Under the pieces are notes generated by a model. The model ran no database searches, was not told the DNA's origin, and saw only the letters and a program-made list of their open reading frames with translations. Below, piece by piece: positions 1 through 7,664 of a DNA stretch of 38,546 nucleotides. Origin of the DNA: a virus; IMG/VR virus record IMGVR_UViG_3300044612_003464, positions 1-38,546 of that record; one strand, given 5' to 3'. The position numbers and the translations under genes are program-made. How positions within the stretch are numbered: position 1 is the first letter of the stretch; the number at the start of each line of letters is the position of its first letter.

Positions 1-127
1 GCGAAACGATCTGGGACCCCACCGCCAACCATGGCGTAGGCGCCCAAGTTGAAAAGACCAAGACCGAGTTCTTCGACACGATCGAGAAGCGCGACGCGCG
101 CGCCGCGGTCATCCGTCGCGATCGCAA
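1..127. repeat. Terminal direct repeat (left copy), contig circularisation overlap
   Basis: These 127 bases are identical to 38420-38546. An exact 127-base end overlap equals a common maximum k-mer length of de Bruijn assemblers, so it most likely marks a circular molecule or a circularly permuted or cohesive-ended phage genome rather than a biological terminal repeat. An integrase reading frame passes through it without interruption. Confidence 0.95.
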
Positions 128-1166
128 AAAGGGATCGCTTCGCACCGCCAGCCGCACCGAGGCCGAGGACTGGCGAGCGTTCCAAACCGCCGTCAATGGC
201 ACCCCGTGGCAGGATGTCGTCGCCGGCTGGCGATCCTGGATGATGCAAAGCGGCTTGAAGGAATGCACCGTCACCGTCGACGAAGCCGTCAAGGCCGAGC
301 TCGCTCGCGCGGCGGCTCTCGTCGCTGCCGGGCGCATGAGCCCCGACACGTTCCGACAAAAGGACCACAAGCTGCCGCTGTTCGCCGCGCAGTTCGGTCA
401 TCTGCGGCTCAATCAGGTCACCGCCCCCGATGTCGAGGCGTGGATCGAGGACTTCGACGAAGTTGAATCCGAAGCGACTTTCAACAACTACCGGAAGCAC
501 GCCAGCACGGTCTTCACCGCGTACGTCGCCAGTGGCGTTCTGCTTCGCAATCCCGTCGATAACGTGAAGCTCCGCGACGCGTCCACCGGGGAAGTCGGCA
601 TTTTGACCGTGAAGGAGACGGCGCACCTTTTCCACTTTGCGAATTCGACAGAGAAGTTTCGCGCCATGGTCGGCCGCCTGGCACTCGAAGCGTTCATCGG
701 GCTGCGGTTTTCCAGTGGCTGCCGGCTCGAAAAGAAGGACATCAACTTCGACGACCGCGGCATTCTGCTGCCGAAAAAGAAGCTCAAGACGAAGAAGCGC
801 CACTACATCGACGGGCTTCCGGGTCAGGTCTGGGAGTGGCTCGCCGTCACGCCCGAGGCCTGCTGGGATCTCACGGCGCGCCAGTACATGGAGCTGAAAA
901 GCAGGCTGTTCGTCGAGGCGGGCGTGCCCCACCCGCACAATTGCCTGCGGCACTCGTTCTGCACGTACGATGTCGCCGCGCACAAGAACCCCGGCCGGAC
1001 TGCTTACATTTTGTGTCATCGGAATCAGGATTTGCTTTGGGATCGGTACAAGGGGAACGCCAAGGAGGCGGATGGGGTGAAGTATCAGGCAATCACGCCT
1101 GAGAAAGCTGCGGCGCTGGCCGAGGGGTACGTGCCTCTAAACGCAAACGCGCCTCGGCCGGCGTGA
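1..1166 (+). CDS. int: Tyrosine integrase, C-terminal 388 residues (5' end lies at 38338)
   Basis: Site-specific tyrosine recombinase that would insert and excise the phage genome. Joined across the circular junction, the frame starts at GTG 38338 and encodes 415 residues; position 3 is in frame. The N-terminal DNA-binding and core-binding part includes W-rich and helical segments. In full-length numbering the catalytic residues are Arg263 (GLRFSSG), lysines in the KKLKTKK strand, Arg344 in NCLRHSF, His367 (ILCHR) and nucleophile Tyr377 (DRYKG). The usual first His of the HxxR motif is Asn, with a His one residue earlier; I recall such Asn variants in integrases from planctomycete/verrucomicrobial genomes. 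It converges with the HTH gene ending at 1093, overlapping it by 74 bases. Int is the only plus-strand gene here apart from the RHH regulator. Confidence 0.93.
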   Translation, partial: ETIWDPTANHGVGAQVEKTKTEFFDTIEKRDARAAVIRRDRKKGSLRTASRTEAEDWRAFQTAVNGTPWQDVVAGWRSWMMQSGLKECTVTVDEAVKAELARAAALVAAGRMSPDTFRQKDHKLPLFAAQFGHLRLNQVTAPDVEAWIEDFDEVESEATFNNYRKHASTVFTAYVASGVLLRNPVDNVKLRDASTGEVGILTVKETAHLFHFANSTEKFRAMVGRLALEAFIGLRFSSGCRLEKKDINFDDRGILLPKKKLKTKKRHYIDGLPGQVWEWLAVTPEACWDLTARQYMELKSRLFVEAGVPHPHNCLRHSFCTYDVAAHKNPGRTAYILCHRNQDLLWDRYKGNAKEADGVKYQAITPEKAAALAEGYVPLNANAPRPA

Positions 1167-1404
1167 CGCCGAAAAGCAAAAGCGCCCTCGGCAACAGGCG
1201 CTTGTCGCGCTGGCCGTACACCATTTCCGCCGGGATCTCGCCCACGCGAATCTTTCGGCGCACGGTGTCGGGATGCAGCGCCACTGCAGTCGCGAATTCA
1301 TCGATCGTGAGACGATAGAGGCCTTCGGGAATAGCCGGGAGGGCCGGCGCAACGATCTGCTGCACGGTCTCACGAATCCACTCTTTGTCGTCCCGGGTCA
1401 GCAT
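1093..1404 (-). CDS. Small HTH protein, excisionase/MerR-like
   Basis: Predicted 103-residue DNA-binding protein. The middle of the protein (YRLTIDEFATAVALHPDTVRR followed by KIRVGEIPAEMVYGQRDKR) has the layout of an excisionase/MerR-type helix-turn-helix with a wing: a target-selection helix, then a basic strand. I chose the ATG at 1404 (MLTRDDKEW) rather than the longer frame from 1506, because the longer version would lie over the upstream gene (stop at 1412) and encode low-complexity Arg/Ser. It is convergent with int, and its last 24 codons overlap the int 3' end. Position beside int and size fit a recombination directionality factor or a lysogeny regulator; which of the two cannot be read from sequence. 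Confidence 0.7.
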   Translation of the reverse strand: MLTRDDKEWIRETVQQIVAPALPAIPEGLYRLTIDEFATAVALHPDTVRRKIRVGEIPAEMVYGQRDKRLLPRALLLFGVTPAEARLRLEARTPRPAPQLSQA

Positions 1405-1411
1405 GGCGCCG

Positions 1412-1750
1412 TCAGAGCAAATGGCTGATCGTCTTGTTGTGATCGTTGGCTGCCAGAGCCGCGCCCAGCACAGCGATCGTGACAAGCGAGGCCTCGTTGG
1501 CATCAATCACGCCTGGCGTGACAGAATCAGCCAAGGCAGCGCGTATGGCCAAGCGAGCGCGCTCGACCCGGTTTTCAATTTCAACGGCTTCGGCGGCCAC
1601 GCGCGTGATCAAGAGCTGCTCGCGCTCGATTTGTCGTTGGGCAACATCAAGGGCGATGTCGCAAGCGCCACGAACGGCGCGCTCGCCCTGCAGCCAGGCA
1701 CGCAGCGTGCGCAGCGGACTGGGACGTTTGAGGTGTATCAGTGAGTTCAT
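1412..1750 (-). CDS. Hypothetical 112-residue helical protein
   Basis: Not recognised. The protein is rich in Ala, Arg and Glu. Residues about 35-75 (DIALDVAQRQIEREQLLITR and onwards) could form a long amphipathic helix or short coiled coil, and the C-terminal third is more hydrophobic (SLVTIAVLGAALAANDHNK). It is the middle gene of three minus-strand genes (2053, 1750, 1404) that read towards int. The spacing to the next gene is 7 bases. Upstream of the ATG is a pyrimidine-rich tract (CTACCTCTTTTCCC) with no Shine-Dalgarno sequence. Confidence 0.6.
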   Translation of the reverse strand: MNSLIHLKRPSPLRTLRAWLQGERAVRGACDIALDVAQRQIEREQLLITRVAAEAVEIENRVERARLAIRAALADSVTPGVIDANEASLVTIAVLGAALAANDHNKTISHLL

Positions 1751-1777
1751 GGGAAAAGAGGTAGCGGAAAAAAAATG

Positions 1778-2053
1778 CTAGGCCGCAGATTGCACGAGAG
1801 TTTCAAGCGCATCCGTCAAAACCTTACGCACGTCCAAGCCACGTGCCTGGGCACTCGCTACCAACTGCGCAGTAATGGGATCAACCGCCGGAGCAATCGC
1901 CTGCAGGCGAGCAACCTCAGCCTCAATCCCAGCCCGCATAATCGCGGCGGCTTCACGGCGCCGGCCCTTGCTCAATATGTCGATGGCCTGACAGGTTTCC
2001 TGTCTCAGCCAAAGGTAACGCCGCTCGGTCAGTTTTGTCTCTTCGCTGTCCAC
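1778..2053 (-). CDS. Hypothetical 91-residue protein, first gene of the int-side mini-operon
   Basis: Not recognised. The frame starts at GTG 2053 (MDSEETKLTERRYLWLRQET) and is mostly predicted helix, with charged N-terminus and an Ala-rich C-terminal half (RGLDVRKVLTDALETLVQSAA). It is the first of three minus-strand genes transcribed away from the divergent RHH gene at 2134. The shared intergenic space (2054-2133) holds an inverted repeat whose left arm ends about 9 bases from this start, so expression is probably controlled by a repressor bound there. Confidence 0.6.
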   Translation of the reverse strand: MDSEETKLTERRYLWLRQETCQAIDILSKGRRREAAAIMRAGIEAEVARLQAIAPAVDPITAQLVASAQARGLDVRKVLTDALETLVQSAA

Positions 2054-2061
2054 GCGTCTAG

Positions 2062-2114
2062 AGGTGACTAAAGGTTACCTATGGTGCAAGGAAAAAGTTA
2101 CCCAATCACACCTT
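2062..2114. promoter_or_regulatory. Bipartite inverted repeat, candidate operator between divergent genes
   Basis: Both arms read AGGTG-N6-GGTWAC when taken inwards from opposite strands: 2062-2078 on the plus strand and 2097-2113 on the minus strand, separated by about 18 bases. Eleven of 17 positions agree between arms. The repeat lies in the 80-base gap between gene starts at 2053 (minus) and 2134 (plus). This is where an autoregulating RHH repressor would be expected to bind. No convincing -35/-10 pair is visible. Confidence 0.5.
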
Positions 2115-2133
2115 TTCCGGCTTTGCTGCGCGC

Positions 2134-2487
2134 ATGGCTGAACTCAATCCCGAGCGCTTGACGGTGAGACTACCTGGTGAGCTGAAGCAATCACTGCTCA
2201 AAATCGCTCATGCGCAGCGGCCGCCGGTCGAGCCCGCAGAGCTTTTGCGACGAGCCGGTGTAGCGATCGAGCGTTGCTGGAATGAGCACGGAATGGTCCC
2301 GGCTGATATGGAAATCAGACAACGACGCATGACGGTGCTGCTGGACGAGAGTCACCCGTCGGAACGTTTTGGGGTAAACGAAACCGGCGCACACCCTGCC
2401 CCGCAGGCCGCCGCTACCGCCGCTCTTCGACAATTAGGCAAGGCGGAGCGGGAACCGGAGGGCAAGCGCCCTGCTGTTCACAAATGA
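2134..2487 (+). CDS. Ribbon-helix-helix type regulator
   Basis: Predicted 117-residue small DNA-binding protein. Residues 6-45 (NPERLTVRLPGELKQSLLKI followed by a second helix, EPAELLRRAGVAIERCW) match the plan of Arc/MetJ-type ribbon-helix-helix proteins: a beta strand with alternating polar residues (LTVRLP), helix, turn, helix. The C-terminal half is polar, low in structure and probably a tail. It is one of only two plus-strand genes and is divergent from the 2053-1093 mini-operon, with an inverted repeat in between, as expected of a self-regulating lysogeny switch component. Its 3' end overlaps the convergent gene ending at 2414. The assignment rests on pattern only. Confidence 0.6.
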   Translation: MAELNPERLTVRLPGELKQSLLKIAHAQRPPVEPAELLRRAGVAIERCWNEHGMVPADMEIRQRRMTVLLDESHPSERFGVNETGAHPAPQAAATAALRQLGKAEREPEGKRPAVHK

Positions 2488-2623
2488 GCTCTACTTCCTC
2501 GCGGGCAGCCGCGACTTGATCAGGGGGGATCCGGCGCAGCAAAGCGGCGACGATGGCTGCGGTCAGGAGGTACGTGGCACCCGCGCAAGCGGCGCAGGGA
2601 AGGAGTAAGGCAGGAGTAATCAT
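2414..2623 (-). CDS. Small membrane protein with Cys-rich tail (possible lysis accessory)
   Basis: Predicted 69 residues from ATG 2623 (MITPALLLPCAACAGATYLL); an in-frame TTG at 2653 would add 10. Residues 3-28 are hydrophobic and include AACAG, which could be a lipobox-like or membrane segment. A helix (DQVAAAREEVELICEQQG) and a Pro/Cys-rich end (ACPPVPAPPCLIVEERR) follow. It lies downstream of the lysis-type genes but is separated from them by 109 bases. The function is not known; a spanin-like or holin-accessory role is a guess from position. Confidence 0.5.
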   Translation of the reverse strand: MITPALLLPCAACAGATYLLTAAIVAALLRRIPPDQVAAAREEVELICEQQGACPPVPAPPCLIVEERR

Positions 2624-2732
2624 GTGGGGCAGTGCTGAACGTGATACACTCAACGGGACGTTCAGACAGGGATAATTACCTACGGATTTACCCCCTTCGT
2701 GTTTATACCCACGACGGGGCGCGCGCTGCCTT

Positions 2733-3011
2733 TTACGGCACTGAGGCAGAGGACTGGCGGGCGCTGATTTCAGGCACGACCAGCCCTCGCGGCTGATTCA
2801 CTCGCTCGAGCTGCCTGGCCCACCGCTCCATGTCGTACACCGTCCAGTGATCTGCGCTGGCCTGCCGCACTTCGCGGCGAAGTTCGCGGATCTCTTCTGT
2901 GATATCGCGCAGCGTGTGCGCCGTGTACCAAGATCCCGCTGCGATTAGCATGGCCCCGCTCAGAATGCTGGCGACCGTGGCGGAGAACTTTGTAGACGGG
3001 CTGACGTGCAT
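2733..3011 (-). CDS. Membrane-anchored coiled-coil protein of the lysis cassette
   Basis: 92 residues: a transmembrane segment at about 10-30 (SATVASILSGAMLIAAGSWY), then a charged helix with heptad character (RDITEEIRELRREVRQAS), then a conserved-looking tail (DHWTVYDMERWARQLERVNQ and LVVPEI). The pattern 'W-T-x-x-D-M-x-x-W-x-x-x-L-x-x-x-N...VPE' is familiar to me from phage proteins encoded beside holins. The topology (inner-membrane anchor plus periplasmic coiled coil) would suit an i-spanin, with the adjacent lipoprotein as the outer-membrane partner. That pairing is inference. It begins one base after the lipoprotein stop, indicating translational coupling. Confidence 0.68.
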   Translation of the reverse strand: MHVSPSTKFSATVASILSGAMLIAAGSWYTAHTLRDITEEIRELRREVRQASADHWTVYDMERWARQLERVNQPRGLVVPEISARQSSASVP

Positions 3012-3012
3012 G

Positions 3013-3213
3013 TCATTTCTTCTTCGTCACCGGCTCGGGCAGCGACACGTTCTTTGCCGCCTCGCCCGTCGCGGCCATCCCGATGACCAGCGTGTGCGAG
3101 CCCCAGGGCGTGGTGATCTTGGACTCCACGTCCTGCATGAATGAATTAGCCGGCAGCTTGTGTGACATGCAGGCGGCGCCGAGAAGCGGAATGAGTAGTA
3201 CGAGGCGTTTCAT
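3013..3213 (-). CDS. Small lipoprotein, candidate o-spanin partner
   Basis: 66 residues from ATG 3213, chosen because it overlaps the holin stop codon as ATGA and gives a clean signal (MKRLVLLIPLLGAAC). LGAAC fits a lipobox, so Cys15 would be lipidated and the remaining 52 residues placed in the periplasm. The mature part (MSHKLPANSFMQDVESKITT, then PWGSHTLVIGMAATGE) ends in a basic tail. Lipoproteins of this size directly after holins are common in phage lysis cassettes. The next gene is a membrane coiled-coil protein, giving a plausible two-component spanin set; family membership cannot be shown here. Confidence 0.68.
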   Translation of the reverse strand: MKRLVLLIPLLGAACMSHKLPANSFMQDVESKITTPWGSHTLVIGMAATGEAAKNVSLPEPVTKKK

Positions 3214-3416
3214 AGCTTGGGCGGTTCGGTCGGCGTGGATGCTGGCGACTTGGACTTGAAAGACCAAAGGCCGACCGCGGCGACTACCAGCGTGGTTACA
3301 GCCTCAATCAACAGCGGGTCGGCAATTCCGCGCAGGGCTTCACTCTTGCCCGCAGCTAGGCCGGCGAGGTAGGCGATAAGCGTGCGGATAGCACCTTGCA
3401 GTTGCGACGTGTTCAT
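3210..3416 (-). CDS. Holin, Pam3-gp28-like
   Basis: 68-residue small membrane protein. It has two hydrophobic helices, about residues 10-24 (IRTLIAYLAGLAAGK) and 37-53 (IEAVTTLVVAAVGLWSFKSK), joined by a polar loop, and ends in a basic then Pro-rich tail. The arrangement 'MNTSQ.....RTLIA...G...GK......I....VV..GLWSWKSK' resembles the Pam3-gp28 family of putative holins. It would form the membrane lesion that starts lysis. It starts within the stop region of the pectin-lyase-fold protein (3413) and overlaps the lipoprotein ATG at 3213, so the lysis genes are translationally coupled to the end of the late operon. Confidence 0.75.
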   Translation of the reverse strand: MNTSQLQGAIRTLIAYLAGLAAGKSEALRGIADPLLIEAVTTLVVAAVGLWSFKSKSPASTPTEPPKL

Positions 3417-6043
3417 TGAATATTAAGCGTGCCGACGTTGAGGGTTTGGATCGTACCAGTGCCATTACCTCCACCCACAGATGCCGTGGTCGCGGTCGCC
3501 GTGTTGCTCGCCGTCGAGTCGCCGGAGCCGTTTACAGCGAACACCCGGAAATCATACGTGATCGAAGGCGTCAGCCCGGTGTTGCTGTACGTGATAACGT
3601 TCGCTGCTGTGGTCGCAACCGTGCTCCATCCACCGGAGCCGATCCGGCGCTCAATCCGAAAGCCCGTCTCGTTGCTCGAATTGTCCGCCCACGCGAGGTT
3701 GATCTGCGTGGAACTGACCACGGTGGCCCCCAGAAAAGATGGCGCGGTAGGAACACTGGCGATTGTATAGGTTCCGCTTTGCACAGAACTATCAGCCAAA
3801 CCGGATTTGATCGTGATCGCCTTGAGCGTGGTCGTTGACCCAGGCAGAGTTACCGGAGTGGAATAAACAAGGCTGCTTGCCGTTGGCGTAGTTCCATCAA
3901 TCGTGTAGAAGATCGCATACGGTGCAGCGGAATCCGTCGTGATCGTTACCGTTTGCGCGGTCGCGTATGCTCCGGGCGCAGGCGAAAACTGTGGAGTTGC
4001 CGCTCCGCCGAGGTAGTCCTCATTGTTGTTCAGGAAGCGGTGGCCGGCAGGAAGACGCGCGGGGTCTTGCGTCGCGACGTTGTCTGCGTCGAAGACAGGC
4101 CACGGTTTGTTTCCAAATGCTGTCGGTTTCGATGACCAAATGAGAGAGACGGGAAACGTGTCGCCAGAACTGTTTTGAATGCTGCCCGTGCCGCTTGCGT
4201 TTCCAAAGCGGTTATGCACCACCGTCGCGCTTGCTTGCACGTCGAGGTCAAGCTCTTGGTAACCAGCGAAACCATTGTAGACCTGAAGCGACGTTGCTTG
4301 TGGTGGCAAAACGCCACCGGGAAATGACATGGTCACCTGATTGCCAGAGACCGCAGTCACGGACGAAACTCCGATTGCACCAACTCCTGATTGTTTGTTA
4401 TTCCACCAGATTCGCGGATACAAATCGGCACCAGTTAGCCAGCGTCCACCCGACACCGTGATGACTCCCACCGTGTCACTCACCCGCGTCGTCAGCGTGC
4501 CCGTGGTTTCCCAGTCAGCCCAGAAATCTCCCGAGGCTACGTCACCAGCTTGAATGATATATTCATAGGGACCGTACCCAGGTTGATTATACACGGGTTG
4601 TCCAACCTGATCCGACAACCCCGTTGGTCCGGCAAAACCAATTGCGTTGGTGTTATAATTCTTAAACCCCCACCCAATGCGCGCAGAGGTCTGCCCATCC
4701 TTGCCAAACAAATTCCGAGCTACGACAGTCCTTCGATTAAAAGACCCGATCCAAAGGGAGAAAAACCCACTTTCGCCAGTACCGCCACCGTAGAAGGCGT
4801 TGGAGTAGTAAACAAAATCAGACGAGCTACCGTGGTAAGCGTCGACTTGCGAAAAATACCCGTAGTTGCCTTCAATGATGTTCCGCGTTGGATGCGCGTT
4901 ATGAAACCCGGCAACGTTATCCGACGAGTAATTGTACGCATAGCCGCTGTTATTCGTATTCCCTGAGTCGTAAAGGTGGTACTGGAAAGAACCAACGAAC
5001 ACGTTGTCCCAAAATAGCACGGACGAAAGTCCTCCAGTCTCAATCAAACCGTCACCCGAAGTTCCCGGCAGCGACCGCAAATCACACTTTAGCACCTCGC
5101 ACCGATAGGAGTCCGTGATCTTGATCCACGACCCGTTGCTGGAATTGGTCGCGAAGTTCGACGCCTTGATGTTGGAGAACCAGCAGTACTGCGCGGCTGC
5201 AATGTTGAACGCCTGTGCCGGGTGCGCGGCGGCATCGAACTCGATGGAGAAGTCTTCAAATCCCCAACCAACCAGCTTCGTGGCGGGGTATCCGTAATGA
5301 ACAATTCGCAGCCCGAGATTTGTGGCGTCACCGGTCAGCGCGGGGTCAATCGTGATCGTGGTGGCCGTCTTTGCCATCACTCGGACAGTTTGTTTTCTGG
5401 CTTCCGGCCAGCCGAGACTTGTCCAGACAGGCGGAGCCCCCGCAATGATGCGGGCGTTGTTTACCTCATTCTCGTAGAGGACCCACGCGAATTGACCGCT
5501 CGTGAAATTTGTAGCGGACGCGACGGTGAGGACGCTTGTGTTGGCCGTCTTGGTTCCGGTGATCGTCTGAGATTCGCTGACGATGTACCCGCCGTCATTA
5601 GTCCAAAACACGCCTTGGGTGCCAGCCATCGACATGTAAAGCGTCGTGAGCGCAGGCCCAGCACCACGGATCGTGATGTCGTTTTTGTTCGCGTAAGTAA
5701 GGCCAAGGCGGTTGGTCAGTTTGTATCTGCCGGCTGGCAGGTACACGACGTCACCCGGAGAGGCCGCAGTGACCGCTGACCAGATGGCGGCCGATGTATC
5801 CAGCACACCAGTCTTGTCAGCGTTATGCGGGGATGCGGTAACATCAATCACGTTGCCCGTCACAGCGCGATCGTTCACCTTACCCGCGAGGTACTGTTCA
5901 GCGCCACCTGGCACACCTATGCCGGGCGTGCTGGCGTCAGTCCAAGCCGTCCACCAACCTTGCGCGGTGGCGGGTGGTGCCCAGACGGCGGCGCGAGCGA
6001 CCGCCGCGAACATGAACATGAGAACGAAAAGAAAGTGCTTCAT
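3413..6043 (-). CDS. Secreted pectin-lyase-fold protein with chitobiase-like and FN3 domains
   Basis: 876 residues. A Sec signal peptide (residues 1-18, MKHFLFVLMFMFAAVARA) is followed by a right-handed beta-helix of the pectate-lyase-3 type beginning near residue 64: DKTGVLDTSAAIWSAVTAAS, GDVVYLPAGRYKL, DITIRGAGP. The helix continues as repeated short strands to roughly residue 600. A CHB_HEX_C-like domain follows (FSPAPGAYATAQTVTITTDS ... YTIDGTTPTASS, about 685-755). Next come a fibronectin type III domain (PTAPSFLGATVVSSTQINLA ... TATTA, about 757-850) and a Gly-rich tail ending LNVGTLNIQ. Beta-helices of this class are typical of tailspikes that degrade polysaccharide, but tailspikes do not carry signal peptides, so a lysogenic-conversion enzyme or host-derived surface protein is equally possible. 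It is the last large gene before the holin. Confidence 0.8.
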   Translation of the reverse strand: MKHFLFVLMFMFAAVARAAVWAPPATAQGWWTAWTDASTPGIGVPGGAEQYLAGKVNDRAVTGNVIDVTASPHNADKTGVLDTSAAIWSAVTAASPGDVVYLPAGRYKLTNRLGLTYANKNDITIRGAGPALTTLYMSMAGTQGVFWTNDGGYIVSESQTITGTKTANTSVLTVASATNFTSGQFAWVLYENEVNNARIIAGAPPVWTSLGWPEARKQTVRVMAKTATTITIDPALTGDATNLGLRIVHYGYPATKLVGWGFEDFSIEFDAAAHPAQAFNIAAAQYCWFSNIKASNFATNSSNGSWIKITDSYRCEVLKCDLRSLPGTSGDGLIETGGLSSVLFWDNVFVGSFQYHLYDSGNTNNSGYAYNYSSDNVAGFHNAHPTRNIIEGNYGYFSQVDAYHGSSSDFVYYSNAFYGGGTGESGFFSLWIGSFNRRTVVARNLFGKDGQTSARIGWGFKNYNTNAIGFAGPTGLSDQVGQPVYNQPGYGPYEYIIQAGDVASGDFWADWETTGTLTTRVSDTVGVITVSGGRWLTGADLYPRIWWNNKQSGVGAIGVSSVTAVSGNQVTMSFPGGVLPPQATSLQVYNGFAGYQELDLDVQASATVVHNRFGNASGTGSIQNSSGDTFPVSLIWSSKPTAFGNKPWPVFDADNVATQDPARLPAGHRFLNNNEDYLGGAATPQFSPAPGAYATAQTVTITTDSAAPYAIFYTIDGTTPTASSLVYSTPVTLPGSTTTLKAITIKSGLADSSVQSGTYTIASVPTAPSFLGATVVSSTQINLAWADNSSNETGFRIERRIGSGGWSTVATTAANVITYSNTGLTPSITYDFRVFAVNGSGDSTASNTATATTASVGGGNGTGTIQTLNVGTLNIQ

Positions 6044-6044
6044 G

Positions 6045-7664
6045 TTAGTATTTGTAATTCACGTGCGTCGAAGCACCACGGAGGTACGAAGTGGACGAGG
6101 TCCATTCCGGGTTGATCGTAGTTGTCGCGGTTAATACTTTCCACGCGACGAGAATCCCGACGGAACTGCCTGATACCGGAGCGAGGTCAGCGGCCAAAGT
6201 GTACCCGGTAGGAACTGTAATCGTTCCAGACCCGGAATCATACACCGCCGACGTGACCGAGACCGTGTTGGCTTGCGTCGGGGTGATGCTGCCGGACGGC
6301 AGGGTCGTCCACGCGGTTTCCTCATCTTGAGCGTCTTGGTCCTTTGGCGACGACGCCATCCCACTGTACGCGATTACAGAAAGACTTCCATAGAACTCGG
6401 TGCCAGACAGACCAAACACATGCCCCGACCCAACCGTTCCACCGTGTACAACGTATTGCCGCACATGCCAGGTACCCGCGTTAGATGACGTGGCGGCAGA
6501 TGCTGTCGGCGTGTTGCCCAAGCTGTCTGTTATCGTGGGTTCCGTTGCACCGTACCAAGCCTTCGTATAGACGAGCGTACTGGCTCCTGTTGTGTTTACT
6601 GCGGAAAGAGTGAAGGTGTTTCCGCCAGAACCAGACCCGCCCTCAGTGTCCACTATAACTGCCGGGCCGCCTGCCGTGACCGTGTACGCTGCACTGGCGA
6701 CCGCGCTGTCGATGAGATAGGCGCCGTCCTTGTACGCCATCGACTCAATCGTTTGGTTTGCTGAAATAGTCCAAGTTGCGCCAGCGGTGCCAACCGAACG
6801 GCTAGGATCGGTCGTGTTGTTCGTGGTCATGAACGTTACGCCGCTCGTTCCTGATAAAATGGTAATCGTCGTGCCGCTCGCGACCGCACCAGCCGCAGGC
6901 GAAAACGTGGGCGTCGCTACGGTGCCTGCCATCTTGATGACCGGCTTGTAATCGGCGTCGTGGCCCGTGTACGCCGGGATTCCGTTGACGCCTGTTAGCG
7001 CCCAGCCGGCTGGAACGCTGGCGCTATCGAGGATGAATTTTACGTCACCCGTATCGGCGCCGCTGCCACCCGTCGAGTTGATCGTCATCGAGTTGTTGGT
7101 CGCGTTTCCAACAATTGTTACGCCGTCGCCTGGGTTGATCGTAAAGTTCCCGGTGTTGTTGATCGTCATCGTCGTCCCGTTCGCGATGATACGACGGAGA
7201 ATGTTACCCGTGAGGGTGGTAACATTCATCGTAACCGCGTTGACGGTGGAGAAATTGGCCGAGCCTGTGACGTTGATATTGCCGCCAATCGTATGATCAC
7301 CCGTCGTATTTCCACTTCCGACGATCCGCGTCTCACCAGTACCGCCCGGATCAAGAATGATGTTTTCGTTGGAGGCAGAAGCCAGCGTCACATTGCCGGA
7401 TGAGGCTACAACGTTTCCCGTTACCGTGTAGTTGCCGCCCATGCCGCCGCCACCACCGCCGCCGAGGTTGTTGGCGCTCGAGAAGGTCGCGGCATTGACC
7501 GGGCCCACGATCGCGCCGGTGGTGCGGTTGACGCTCAACGGGACGACCGTGGGAGCGGCGCTGCTTTGCGCGATAGCAGAGGGCGCGAGTGACAGGGGCC
7601 ACGTGACCAGGATCACGAGCCACCATGGAGCGGAGGCGAAAAGCGCGGGGCGAAGAGTCTTCAT
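6045..7664 (-). CDS. Secreted beta-rich protein with chitobiase-like domain
   Basis: 539 residues from ATG 7664, which overlaps the upstream stop (7661) as ATGA and gives a good signal peptide (MKTLRPALFASAPWWLVILV ... APSAIAQ). After a Gly run (GGGGGGGMGG), residues about 75-215 are Asn/Thr-rich short repeats built on 'I-x-G-N-x-T' strands (NITVTG-like), suggesting a repetitive beta-structure such as a fibre stalk. A CHB_HEX_C-like module follows (FSPAAGAVASGTTITILSGT ... MAYKDGAYLIDSAVASAAY). The C-terminal third (KAWYGATEPTITDS ... SVIAYSGM ... VAWKVLTATTTINPEW) resembles phage/surface beta-sandwich domains. It lies one base from the next gene (6043) and is probably a fibre-like partner of it. 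Confidence 0.7.
   Translation of the reverse strand: MKTLRPALFASAPWWLVILVTWPLSLAPSAIAQSSAAPTVVPLSVNRTTGAIVGPVNAATFSSANNLGGGGGGGMGGNYTVTGNVVASSGNVTLASASNENIILDPGGTGETRIVGSGNTTGDHTIGGNINVTGSANFSTVNAVTMNVTTLTGNILRRIIANGTTMTINNTGNFTINPGDGVTIVGNATNNSMTINSTGGSGADTGDVKFILDSASVPAGWALTGVNGIPAYTGHDADYKPVIKMAGTVATPTFSPAAGAVASGTTITILSGTSGVTFMTTNNTTDPSRSVGTAGATWTISANQTIESMAYKDGAYLIDSAVASAAYTVTAGGPAVIVDTEGGSGSGGNTFTLSAVNTTGASTLVYTKAWYGATEPTITDSLGNTPTASAATSSNAGTWHVRQYVVHGGTVGSGHVFGLSGTEFYGSLSVIAYSGMASSPKDQDAQDEETAWTTLPSGSITPTQANTVSVTSAVYDSGSGTITVPTGYTLAADLAPVSGSSVGILVAWKVLTATTTINPEWTSSTSYLRGASTHVNYKY

Noticed and set aside
2054-2133. Sigma-70 promoters in the divergent gap
   Set aside because: No -35/-10 pair of acceptable quality and spacing could be identified on either strand.
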